Shown here: piece by piece, positions 1 to 11,609 of the stretch
Layout: each line of letters starts with the position of its first letter
How positions within the stretch are numbered: the first letter of the stretch is position 1
Source of the DNA: Gymnothorax reevesii
Lineage: Eukaryota; Chordata; Actinopteri; Anguilliformes; Muraenidae
Direction of reading: 5' to 3'
DNA: 64,000 nucleotides
Assembly: GCA_029721435.1 (NCBI GenBank)
Contig: CM056586.1
Location: forward strand, 71,467,607-71,531,606
The notes under the pieces: model-generated
What the model saw: the letters and a program-made list of their open reading frames with translations, nothing else
What the model was told of the DNA's origin: nothing
Database searches by the model: none
Program-made: the position numbers and the translations under genes

Positions 1-632
1 GGACAAATTACCCCACGGGGTTCAATGAAGTGTATCTATCTCTCTCTTAAGCTATTTTAAGTTCAATGTGTGTCATGTGTGCATATTTTACTGAGACAAA
101 AGGCCTTAAATATAAGGAGTAGCCTTGCATTTCTCTTTTTGAGGGCGGATTATTGACCAACACAGTTCTTCTTTAAGGAGGTTCACCGTAAAAAAAGTAC
201 TGTTTCTTTCTATTTTTTTCTGTCAGATAGATTTTATCGTGGGTCAATGTCACATACATATTCCAATCTGTCCTCCAACCATAAGCTCAAATGGGTCAAT
301 TATTCTCATTTACTCTAACTTACAACCCACAGGAGCGTTTCCTAAAATCACGCCCCTACTGGCAGCAGGGAGGTACTGTTACTGTTACAGCTTCAGTTCC
401 AGATACAGTTTCAGTCATATTCACACTTAAAATAAAGGTTTGGGTAAGGATTTGGGTTGGGGTTAGGGTTAGGATTATGGTTTGGATTTGGTTTAGATTA
501 GGGATTTACTGATGGCGACACTGACGATGGAAACCAGATTGTAGTTATTTAAATGATCGCTAGAGGTAACTCCTAAACGTAACTTAAAGTCGTAATAAGC
601 TGCTTGACAAACGACCTTTCCAGGCGCATTTT
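1..632. other. Unclassified DNA without a gene
   Basis: Two overlapping plus-strand frames of 63 and 73 codons (239-512) look like chance: they are low-complexity and lack splice signals. Around 440-500 there is a short run of degenerate telomere-like GGGTTA units. No promoter or repeat boundary was recognised. Confidence 0.5.
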
Positions 633-1210
633 GGCTGAATCCATATTTCCCCTCTCTGGACTTGCAGACTGAGCCTCACGGACTTCAGGTGTATGCAATG
701 TGACGTCTTCACCATCATCGCGTAAAGTCAGCAAGAGCGGGAGATTGCAGCATAATAAAATGAGCTGACAGACAGGCTTCGAGTCTGTTTCACTCGTTTC
801 CATGCAAATGCATATTGATTACCTCTGTAGCCTACATTTCTGTACGATGTTGTTGAATTTTACATCTGGCCAACGTTATTTAAGTAACGTTTGAATATTA
901 TAAATTTCTAATTAGATTATGTGGTTTTGTGCGTGTGTGAATGTGATTTTCTTCTGTCATCAATTTGGAAAAATTGAAACGTCACGTCCGTATTGCAATG
1001 TATTATGGGTAATTACATTTGTGAAATCTGCTGAAGTCTGCACCCCAAGCGGACTCTCTGGAAGTCCGCAGAAAGTCCACTTGAGGCCCCTTGTGGACTG
1101 GATCAATAGTGGATTTGGACAGCCCTCAGTACTCCCAGACTTCCTGTGAACGCGCCCACAAAGTCCGCGAGTCTGCTAGTACAGAGAAGTGCGGATATTT
1201 GGATTCAGCC
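633..1210. mobile_element. Non-autonomous DNA transposon with terminal inverted repeats
   Basis: The left end GGCTGAATCCATATTTCC is matched by the inverted right end GGCTGAATCCAAATATCC. The similarity continues inward for about 50 bp with gaps (CTCTCTGGACTTGCAGACT against CTTCTCTGTACTAGCAGACT). The element is 578 bp and has no transposase. The flanks share only TTT, a possible 3-bp target duplication. The superfamily is not certain. Confidence 0.7.
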
Positions 1211-4031
1211 TTTGTTGGAGGACAGACTCACATGTTCTGTATCTGCTGATTGCAGCCCTCCACTGACATCACATGATGAGTGAGATATTCAGACACAGGA
1301 CGCCATGTTTTTGTGGCTCCAGCAATAGTGCAAAGGGGAAATATCTAAATCTTGTTCATCATTTCAAATGCATATCCTTGTAGTTCAGCAATACATATTT
1401 GCAATAGTTGGACACTTTGGGATCTTAGCTAGAGTTTAAAACAGGCCAGAAATTCCACAGGTTTGAATAAAGCAGCTGCATTTTATGGGCAATTATATGG
1501 GTCCATAGGTTTTGTTGCATTAGTCCACATAGAATAACCCGCAATGACAAAGCAAAAGCAAGTTTTTCAACTTTTTTTTGCAAATACGTAAGTACACTAG
1601 AACGTCATGTAGATGTAAAGAGATGAATTTTTGGGGGGAAAGTAAATTTTCAGCTCCACCCAGTTGCGGATGAATGCTCTGAAAAAGTGTGACGTCACTT
1701 TCGCTGGGGTCAACACTCACTTCCTTGACAACGGTTCACACTCACAGCATAGCAACATATTCACTCGTACACTTGACACGCGGCACAAAATGCGTAATAT
1801 TTTACGACCAAAATATACAGAGAAATGCTTTCTGTTCGTTTATAATGAGCATATTTTGGATGTAAGATCGCTGAAAATGAAGCTTAATTCCATACATTGA
1901 CACGAGGGTCATGGCGATAAACACTGTGCAACATGCTGTGCAAGTTGTTTGGTTTGTTCAGCGTGAACCAGTAGCCAGGGCTGCGGCTGGTTGACCTCAG
2001 TGTGACGTCACTGCTTTGGCAGCGCATTGGATACGTAGTTCTCTCCCTCTGCCATCACCGAAATGGAATGCGTATGTCTCTACAACAGTGTACTCTCTTA
2101 ATTATTCAACATAGTGTTTGTCGTTAACAAACTTGTCTTGAGTAAAAGGAAAACTGAACTTTGCATAAATTCATAGCTCATAGATTAATAAATTAAATGT
2201 TTACTGACCTTGTTATTAAAGCTGCAGAGAGTGCCAATTTGTTAAGATGGAGGAGAATTAAGTGCGAATCCCAAACTAACACTTCATAAATCAAAGGCAG
2301 ATCTCACTTGCAGTTTGTGGAAATGGGGAAGTAGATATTCATGATGCTACCGATGCGTTCATCTGTGAATGGTGCGGTAAATACGCCTGCGAGCATCCAA
2401 ACAGTCAAGTCAAGCATTTACTAATGCAAAACGCTGTTTACATAACTTTAATCCTGGTCACATCATCTGTTTCTGAAAATGGAATTTACCATCTTTTCCT
2501 GCAAGGAGTATTTAAAATTATAGGGGGGGATAATGATTCATTCTGCCCGAAGACCGACAGAATTACATTTGATCGTCTACCTTATACTTTTGATGAGTCA
2601 GTACATTTTGGTGGCGCAGATTGCAGTCATTTGCGTCTTCATATCTCTGTGATCTATCATCATTCTCCAGGTGCAGACAGCACCATATTTCATTACATAT
2701 TTCATCACCCCTTTGCTGTCAATCATTGTAATTTGATGTAGGAAAGTTGAAAATAGCCAGCGGCAAGCACGCTTTTTGGTGAATCTCTGTTTGGGTGGAG
2801 ATGCCACTTGCATTTTATGTATTGTTACTGAACTAAAATAAACTGATAAGAGAGAGAACCGAAAATAAATAATAATAATTCTGGGGGCTAATTTATGTGT
2901 GAGAAAATATGGGCCTCAACAGCTCAGAAATACAAGATTGAATCCAGTACATATCGGCAAAGGCAGAGACACACTAGGAGAAATGGAAGATCGTATTTGG
3001 GCTCTAAGACCAGAACACTATATCAGTCTGCGCCAATTATGAGCAGAACATGAAATGAGCGAAAAAAATTTCGGTATAGAAATTCTTGCTGCAAGCCAAT
3101 CAGGTGGGAAAAATATCCTAAAATATTCTAAATTTAAAGTTTAACCATAATCACTGTTCAACAGAAAGAACTGAGCTAGGTTCATATGGCCTTTTTAGTC
3201 TGCTGTAAGAGAGAGGAGCTGAGAAGAACCAAAAACTCATAAATCTGTTCACAAAACCCGATAAAGAAGCTCCTGCTGCTGGCTCAGGGCTGCTTGTGTG
3301 AGGAAGTCGTCCGGAATGACCAGATGGGCAAGTCTGGCTAGATGAGCTATTCTTCCCGAATGACCATATCGGTAGTCAAGTCATCTGTAACATGGATTAA
3401 CCACATATAGCAGCACGAAAAATTAAACTCGGAATTTTCTTGACTGAATGCTTGATGTTTTACATATCCAAATCTTTTTCTGGGTACCCAAACATCAAGG
3501 TAAGCCGAAAATGTACTGATTACATTCGATATTGGTGGATGTTGAAAACGGAATTCTTGCGTTTTTGGCTGATTATGCTGTCCACTGCCTCAAACCACGA
3601 AAATTTATCTATCTCATAATTTGAGCTGCCAGACTTCTGCACCGCATCCCGCACTTTAAAATATCGCAGCTACGTTTTCTTTACTTTGTCACGGCACTGA
3701 TCTATTATTGCACTGATCTATTATTCTGTGATAACTACGCGAATGTAACTACTCATGTATTATTCCATAAATCTCAGTTTTTGTTTTTTTTTTAATTTGG
3801 CATCTCCGATCCCACCTGAATCTGGAATGCCCAACTGGTGAACTATGTACAGGTCTTGCTCGTATGCGATCCCTTGCTGCCAATTCAAGAGAGTGAAGAC
3901 AGCTTGCTCCTCCAAAGCACAAGCCTGTCAGCCACTGCTTCTTATACACTCATTGGTTGAATCTTTGCAAGTTCAGAACGAGGGCAGAGGATACCCCGCC
4001 ATGGCCAGGCTTGGAATTTTCCTGACAAGTG
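1211..4031. other. Unclassified DNA without a recognised gene
   Basis: This stretch holds only short reading frames, the longest of 105 codons at 2424-2741 on the plus strand. Their translations have no recognisable motif and no convincing splice sites. A short direct repeat (TTCAGAAYGAGGGCAGAG) occurs near 3973 and again near 4113, across the left edge of the tandem duplication. Ancient repeat content is likely but was not identified. Confidence 0.4.
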
Positions 4032-4438
4032 CTCATCTGGCCAACAGGAGGCGCTTGAGCAACAGACATGGCTAACATTATTTTTCCCTGGGCGTTTCTG
4101 GGTGGGCAAACTCAGAATGAGGGCAGAGAACAATTTCCTCTCAGGTCTGAATCTTATTTATGAGCGCCCGTCTACCCAACAGGATACCCTTCCCAGCAGG
4201 CCCTTCGCAATTTGCATCTGTGTTGCCCATTGGCTAATTGTGCGCTACCTCTGTAAAGAGCTGCTGACCACTGCTGGTTGATGTGAGGCGGGGATTAAAA
4301 CCTGTTTGTTTATCTAGGTTCTTTCCGTGTGGGAATTTAAGAATCCTTGTTATTTAAAGTCTAGGACCTTTAGTTGCTATATCTCAGATAAAAGACAAGT
4401 GTCTGTTCATTAAAACTGTGAACAGAAATGTAGACTAT

Positions 4439-5720
4439 GGGCCCTATCTTACGCCAGAGTCCCTAAACCCTTTATTTGGGATTATTTAGCATTGCGTTAG
4501 AGGCATGAAAAGTCGCTATCTTGCACACCTGCCTATATCCCTAAAACACCAGGGCTACCCGTTATATTATGCATAGGCGTGGTCTAGGCGTTACACCAGT
4601 TAAACCAATCAGTGTGCCAGGTGCCATTGCCTTTAGGAGCAGGCTGCACTATCCCAAATCCTCAAACCGAAACCTGTGATGGAGAGAGGAAGGTTGCTAC
4701 GTTTCTCCGGTGATGATGTTACATTGCTCGTGCATGAGGTCAACTCCAGACAGGGGAGGATCTGTTTTTGTTAAGTTAATCATGAATTGTATTTTATTAT
4801 TACTATTATTATTATTATTATTTGACATTGACATATTGTTTCATTTTTGGTATGTAATAAAAAAAACAGCAAGCCTACGCCTTTTGTGATGGAAAAAAAA
4901 AAAGAAAAGAAAAGAAAAGATTTGTTTCGCCATGCACTTCCAACTCCCTCTCCCGTCTGAAATGAAGCATCGAACAAAATCCCATTTTAGAAAAATAAAA
5001 TTAGGTCTATGCACTGGCGCTCAGCAACGTAACTTTTTTCCAGCGAGAGCGGAATTTCAGAACTCTTCAGCGAATGAAGGTAATTCTGGTGACAAGTACG
5101 TGGTTTCGTCCGTTTACATTTTCCACTCGGACAGCTGTTTATTTTTACCGCAAGTTGCGTGACCGTGCTGCAAAAACGGATGTGCATACTTGTCGCGAAA
5201 TTACCTTCATTCACAAAAGAGTTCTGAAATGCCGCTCTCACTGGAAAAAAAAATTACTGTTGCTGAGTGCCAGCGCATAGACCTATTTATAATGAAATTA
5301 TTTTTCTGTACTGAATGTAACCCATTATTTTATCACTGTTAAACTGAGGCTAAAGCGAGGTGGCTTTGTTTAGGCAAGTTAATTCAGGAACTGGAGCTGC
5401 ATGTGCACGTCCACATGTTTCCAAGTAGACGCACAATGAAGCTGCCTGGGGGCGCTCTTGTAAAAGCCCAGAGGGGTAGCGGGTGGTTTGAGGACACGCT
5501 ATACGATTTACCTGACGTGTGTGGTCAAGATAGTAATTGTAGAGAAAGCGCATAAACACGCCCACGGGCACACCTCCAGGAGCAAATAAAGGAGTCGACA
5601 TAACGCATAGCGGGTAGTGTGGCCGCAAGATACCGTTTAGGGATAGTGGAAGCTGCTAAATGCGTAATTCATGGGTAGCGGGTAGTGGCAACGGGTAGGG
5701 CAGTGTGAAAGATAGAGCCC
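4439..5720. mobile_element. Nested TIR element with GGGCYCTATCTT ends, copy in unit 1
   Basis: The left end GGGCCCTATCTTACGCC matches the inverted right end GGGCTCTATCTTTCACA. TAT flanks both sides, consistent with a 3-bp target duplication. The third family copy at 61.4 kb lacks this whole segment, which supports an insertion. The 1282-bp element has no transposase; it contains an ATT microsatellite (near 4796-4822), an AAAAG run and a fold-back sequence. PIF/Harbinger would fit the GGG ends and 3-bp duplication, but this is tentative. Confidence 0.75.
5003..5283. repeat. Fold-back (inverted repeat) inside the nested element, unit 1
   Basis: Arms of about 98 bp (5003-5100 and 5184-5283) are inverted copies. 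AGGTCTATGCACTGGCGCTC pairs with GAGTGCCAGCGCATAGACCT, and the match continues through the AATTCTGGTGACAAGTA region. The loop is about 83 bp. This may be a MITE that inserted into the larger element. Confidence 0.85.
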
Positions 5721-7833
5721 TATGTCTTCAGATTCATTAACAACAGTAAAATGCTCAAATAGATGAGGGGATGAAAATGATTTTAAAAGGCATGTTTACT
5801 TGAATGTATGTTCTTCTGTGTACTTTTATTTTGTTATTTTTGTTTTATTTTGCTACATTTAGACTAAGGACCTCTGAGCCATATTCATCTAGAAACTGTA
5901 TTACAGACAAGAGAAAACATTGCATTTTGTGGATGTAACAGTGTAGTTTATAACCTTTCAGTGGATGCGTATGAGCTGTAATGATGTGAATCCAATTTTA
6001 TCTAATGTGGTGAATCTGGCAGTGACTTAAACTTGAAAAAATTCTTAATTGATGAAATAAACATAAACAAACCATTTTGTTTTTATACATTTACTTCTCT
6101 TCCACAATACATAACTCAATCTTCATAGAATGGAAATAAGTATGGTCAAGAAAGAATTGATGATCTTGTTATTGTATGTTTCAGGAAAAAAATGTGACAA
6201 ATAGTATTAGATATTTGTGTTGATATCATAGCTTTTTGTCTCCTCTCACTTGCCATAATTAATAATGACTGGTTTACACATAACATGCCGTTGTCACATC
6301 AACATGTATTTACGATCAAATGTGATGCCAATTTCCAGGGTTCACATGCGATTAATAAGTTATTGCGTGAAATTCTTGTTATTTCTGTAAGGGACTTTGG
6401 ACTAATATGCAGATATTACCTTGAGAATAAAAATATGAGCTAGGCATCATGTATGACAGTCGCAAAAGTGAGATATGAGCTGTACAATAGGTATGACAAA
6501 CAGAACCTGCCACTGGGTATATGAGCTATATAGGAGACATATACCTTGTATGTACATATAGGGCCTATATGTGGAAATAAGGAAGCAATATAGGAGACCT
6601 ATATGCCCTCTATAAGTACATACATGTACCTGAATTTGACCTGTATTTGGCATATATGCGCATATATATGTTCATATAGATTCTTTCCATGTGGGAAGGA
6701 GCTTTCTATGGAAATGCAAAGATTCAAGGGGGTATTTAAGCTTTAGCCAAGGGATACTTAGAATGTAAGCCAGTCGCCATCTCCAATAATCACAGAACAA
6801 GAAAAATACCCTCTAGATTTTGACTCGCAGTTGAATGGATTTACTTTCGTCAAAGTTGTGAACATGCGCAGTGATCGTGCATCTCCTACCGTATTTGTTC
6901 TTATAACAGATTTCCCATGAGATTTACATTGTCTTGGCAATGTAGGATGTTGTACCAGATCCCTTATAACCATATTTCTCGAGATGACCTGCTTGGGAAA
7001 GGATTAACCTTGGCCATAGGTTCCATGATTAAACAAAAGATTCCCTTTCTAAGAGACCCTAGAATGTCATTTCAGTCTTCAAAAGGCCAAACCCAGTTCA
7101 GTTATATACTGGACAACAGCTACGATCGACTTGGCGCTAGAATGTTTCTTCTCTGAGAATCCCCTCTTTAAGTGCAACATCAACCCTACCCAGCGCCTGC
7201 TGACGTGTGATGCATATAGTGACACATTTGAAGTGTTCTGCATTTTTATTATGAGCCATTATGCGTTTTGAATGTTTTCAATCTCTAAAACCCATTGTGA
7301 AGTGGTTTTCTGTTTATGAAAATAACATGCTCATAAAGCACATAATGTCACCTAATGATGGTGTATAAATTAATTTAGCCTTTTCGCCATTAAGCATTAC
7401 GCAAGAAAACCTTTCCATTGATATCACTCATCTGGCCAACAGGAGGCGCTTGAGCAACAGACATGGCAAACATTATTTTTCCCTGGGCGTTTCTGGGTGG
7501 GCAAACTCAGAATAAGGGCAGAGAACAATTTCCTCTCAGGTCTGAATCTTATTTATGAGCGCCCGTCTACCCAACAGGATACCCTTCCCAGCAGGCCCTT
7601 CGCAATTTGCATCTGTGTTGCCCATTGGCTAATTGTGCGCTACCTCTGTAAAGAGCTGCTGACCACTGCTGGTTGATGTGAGGCGGGGATTAAAACCTGT
7701 TTGTTTATCTAGGTTCTTTCCGTGTGGGAATTTAAGAATCCTTGTTATTTAAAGTCTAGGACCTTTAGTTGCTATATCTCAGATAAAAGACAAGTGTCTG
7801 TTCATTAAAACTGTGAACAGAAATGTAGACTAT

Positions 7834-9116
7834 GGGCCCTATCTTACGCCAGAGTCCCTAAACCCTTTATTTGGGATAATTTAGCATTGCGTTAGAGGCA
7901 TGAAAAGTCGCTATCTTGCACACCTGCCTATATCCCTAAAACACCAGGGCTACCCGTTATATTATGCATAGGCGTGGTCTAGGCGTTACGCCAGTTAAAC
8001 CAATCAGTGTGCCAGGTGCCATTGCCTTTAGGAGCAGGCTGCACTATCCCAAATCCTCAAACCGAAACCTGTGATGGAGAGAGGAAGGTTGCTACGTTTC
8101 TCCGGTGATGATGTTACATTGCTCGTGCATGAGGTCAACTCCAGACAGGGGAGGATCTGTTTTTGTTAAGTTAATCATGAATTGTATTTTATTATTACTA
8201 TTATTATTATTATTATTTGACATTGACATATTGTTTCATTTTTGGTATGTAATAAAAAAAACAGCAAGCCTACGCCTTTTGTGATGGAAAAAAAAAAAAG
8301 AAAAGAAAAGAAAAGATGTGTTTCGCCATGCACTTCCAACTCCCTCTCCCGTCTGAAATGAAGCATCGAACAAAATCCCATTTTAGAAAAATAAAATTAG
8401 GTCTATGCACTGGCACTCAGCAACGTAACTTTTTTCCAGCGAGAGCGGAATTTCAGAACTCTTCAGCGAATGAAATTAATTCTGGTGGCAAGTACGTGGT
8501 TTCGTCCGTTTACATTTTCCACTCGGACAGCTGTTTATTTTTACCGCAAGTTGCGTGACCGTGCTGCAAAACCGGGTGAGCATACTTGTCGCGAAATTAC
8601 CTTCATTCACAAAAGAGTTCTGAAATGCCGCTCTCACTGGAAAAAAAAATTACTGTTGCTGAGTGCCAGCGCATAGACCTATTTATAATGAAATTATTTT
8701 TCTGTACTGAATGTAACCCACTATTTTATCACTGTTAAACTGAGGCAAAAGCGAGGTGGCTTTGTTTAGGCAAGTTAATTCAGGAACTGGAGCCGCATGT
8801 GCACGTCCACATGTTTCCAAGTAGACGCGCAATGAAGCTGCCTGGGGGCGCTCTTGTAAAAGCCCAGAGGGGTAGCGGGTGGTTTGAGGACACGCTATAC
8901 GATTTACCTGACGTCTGTGGTCAAGATAGTAATTGTAGAGAAAGCGCATAAACACGCCCACGGGCACACCTCCAGGAGCAAATAAAGGAGTCGACATAAC
9001 GCATAGCGGGTAGTGTGGCCGCAAGATACCGTTTAGGGATAGTGGAAGCTGCTAAATGCGTAATTCATGGGTAGCGGGTAGTGGCAACGGGTAGGGCAGT
9101 GTGAAAGATAGAGCCC
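7834..9116. mobile_element. Nested TIR element with GGGCYCTATCTT ends, copy in unit 2
   Basis: Same 1.28-kb element as 4439-5720, duplicated together with its host segment. The TAT flanks and terminal repeats are unchanged. Confidence 0.75.
8399..8679. repeat. Fold-back (inverted repeat) inside the nested element, unit 2
   Basis: Duplicate of the fold-back at 5003-5283, with a few substitutions in both arms. Confidence 0.85.
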
Positions 9117-10818
9117 TATGTCTTCAGATTCATTAACCACAGTAAAATGCTCAAATAGATGAGGGGATGAAAATGATTTTGAAAGGCATGTTTACTTGAA
9201 TGTATGTTCTTCTGTGTACTTTTATTTTGTTATTTTTGTTTTATTTTGCTCCATTTAGACTAAGGACCTCTGAGCCATATTCATCTAGAAACTGTATTAC
9301 AGAGAAGATAGAAAACATTGCATTTTGTGGATGTAACAGTGTAGTTTATAACCTTTCAGTGGATGTGTATGAGCTGTAATGATGTGAATCCAATTTTATC
9401 TAATGTGGTGAATCTGGCAGTGACTTAAACTTGAAAAAATTCTTAATTGATGAAATAAACATAAACAAACCATTTTGTTTTTATACATTTACTTCTCTTC
9501 CACAATACATAACTCAATCTTCATAGAATGGAAATAAGTATGGTCAAGAAAGAATTGATGACCTTGTTATTGTATGTTTCAGGAAAAAAATGTGACAAAT
9601 AGTATTAGATATTTGTGTTGATATCATAGCTTTTTGTCTCCTCTCACTTGCCATAATTAATAATGACTGGTTTACGCATTACATGCCGTTGTCACATCAA
9701 CATGTATTTACGATCAAATGTGATGCCAATTTCCAGGGTTCACATGCGATTAATAAGTTATTGCGTGAAATTCTTGTTATTTCTGTAAGGGACTTTGGAC
9801 TAATATGCAGATATTACCGTGAGAATAAAAAGTAAGCTAGGCATCATGTATGACAGTCGCAAAAGTGAGATATGAGCTATATAACCGGTATGACAAACAG
9901 AACCTGCCACTGGGTATATGAGCCATACAGGAGACATATACCTTATATGTACATATAGGGCCTATATGTGGAAATAAGGAAGCAATATAGGAGACCTATA
10001 TGCCCTCTATAAGTACATACATGTACCTGAATTTGACCTGTATTTGGCATATATGCGTATATATGTTCATATAGATTCTTTCCATGTGGGAAGGTGCTTT
10101 CTATGGAAATGCAAAGATTCAAAGGGGTATTTAAGCTTCAGCTAAGGGATACTTAGAATGTAAGCCAGTCGCCATCTCCAATAATCACAGAACAAGAAAA
10201 ATACCCTCTAGATTTTGACTCGCAGTTGAATGGATTTACTTTCGTCAAAGTTAACATGTGCAGTGATCGTGCATCTCCTACTGTATTTGTTCTTATAACA
10301 GATTTCCCATGAGATTTACATTGTCGTGGCAATATAGGATGTTGTACCAGATCCCTTATAACCATATTTCTCGAGATGACCTGCTTGGGAAAGGATTAAC
10401 CTTGGCCATAGGTTCCATGATTAAACAAAAGATTCCCTTTCTAAGAGACCCTAGAATGTCATTTCAGTCTTCAAAAGGCCAAATCCAGTTCAGTTATAGA
10501 CTGGACAACAGCTACGATCGACTTGGCGCTAGAATGTTTCTTCTCTGAGAATCCCCTCTTTAAGTGCTATATCAACCCTTCCCAGCGCCTGCTGACGTGT
10601 GATGCATTTAGTGACACATTTGAAGTGTTCTGCATTTTTATTATGAGCCATTATGCGTTTTGAATGTTTTCAATCTCTAAAACCCATTGTGAAGTGGTTT
10701 TCTGTTTATGAAAATAACATGCTCATAAAGCACATAATGTCACCTTATGATGGTGTATAAATTAATTTAGCCTTTTCGCCATTAAGCATTACACAAGAAA
10801 ACCTTTCCATTGATATCA

Positions 10819-11609
10819 TTCCTGTTTTTATATCGTCCTTCCGATCTGATGTCACAAATGGCCCGGTCCTCTTTCTGCATGGAACAAGACCTTTTGCAAT
10901 CCAGTCATTTCTCTGTCTGTCATTGAACTTTCCTGCTGTCCTGGTTCTGTAGAGTAATGACAAACAGGAGGCATTGGTCTTCAGCGTATGCCGGTTATGT
11001 GGAGGCATCCATTTCATCTTGAAGTTCAATTTCATGCAGCGTTGAAGCCTGATCTGCATTGTCTGCAAATGAGAACGGGGGAGTTGACTCCCATTTCAGC
11101 CTCCTCTGTGATCACTGCAGATGTCTGGCATACAGTGTCTCAGAACGAGCAGTGTGAACCTGTAATGTGTCAGATTATTCACTAATAAACAAATGTAAGA
11201 AAGCACAGCAGCAACTACAAAATGCTGAAGACGTGATTATAAATTTATACAAGGAATTCTATTTCAGAGAAAGCATGCATTGAAATACAATGGGTCACAT
11301 CAGGATTTGTTTTTATACAGTAAATGGTAACTACAAATGAGGCAAATGAATTTTTAATTGAATTGCGTAAAAAATTCCATGTATCCATGATTTAAAAGAA
11401 ATTGTACCTACTTTCAATAAAGACCTTGAATAATATTTTTCAGGCAGTCATGGTTAAAACTGATGTTTATCAAGGAAGTGATGTAATTTTTGACTGACGT
11501 TTTACCAGCTACCCAGTTTATTCCTGTGCTCAAAATTAGAAAATGTTTAAAGTATTGTAGGTAATGTTAGGGACCTATTGAGTCGAGATGTGATGAAAAC
11601 CTAGAAATA
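10819..11609. other. Unique DNA without a recognised gene
   Basis: Reading frames at 10745-11068 (minus) and 10988-11185 (plus) overlap each other on opposite strands and show no domain. They are treated as chance. Confidence 0.4.

Larger units (their letters stand above)
4319..6697. repeat. Interspersed repeat family, copy 1, split by a nested element
   Basis: Comparison with the copy at 61443-62489 defines the borders. Similarity starts at CTTTCCGTGTGGG and ends at CTTTCCATGTGGG, so a short 13-bp motif lies in direct orientation at both ends. The right part is rich in TATAGGAGACATATA-type palindromic motifs. No coding capacity is visible. The family was not identified. In this copy it is interrupted by the 1.28-kb element at 4439-5720. 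Confidence 0.75.
4032..7426. repeat. Tandem segmental duplication, unit 1 (about 3.4 kb)
   Basis: The sequence beginning CTCATCTGGCCAACAGGAGG at 4032 starts again at 7427, and the two units align along their whole length. Unit 1 is 3395 bp. The differences seen by eye are scattered substitutions and small indels, roughly 1-2%, so the duplication is recent. Reading frames inside (for example 5350-5628 and 6917-7156) recur in unit 2 but do not look like protein genes. Confidence 0.93.
7714..10092. repeat. Interspersed repeat family, copy 2, inside duplication unit 2
   Basis: Equivalent to 4319-6697 and carrying the same nested element (7834-9116). At several variable sites this copy agrees with the third copy at 61.4 kb rather than with unit 1 (for example AGAGAAGATAGAAAAC). 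Confidence 0.75.
7427..10818. repeat. Tandem segmental duplication, unit 2 (about 3.4 kb)
   Basis: This is the second, head-to-tail copy (3392 bp) of the segment at 4032-7426. The copies meet at GATATCA/CTCATCTGG. Similarity stops after GATATCA at 10818, where unique sequence resumes. Every nested element of unit 1 is present at the equivalent place, so those insertions came before the duplication. Confidence 0.93.

Noticed and set aside
440..500. Interstitial telomere repeat
   Set aside because: Only two adjoining good GGGTTA units; the rest is degenerate and too short to call.
2424..2741. 105-codon plus-strand frame as a gene
   Set aside because: Overlaps a minus-strand frame, has no motif and no splice signals.
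5350..5628. Conserved frame present in both duplication units (also 8683-9024)
   Set aside because: Identity between units reflects the recent duplication, not selection. It lies in a non-coding TIR element.
6447..6653. Tyr/Ile-rich frame repeated at 62270-62473 as a conserved peptide
   Set aside because: Produced by TATA-rich palindromic motifs of the repeat family; no start or splice context.
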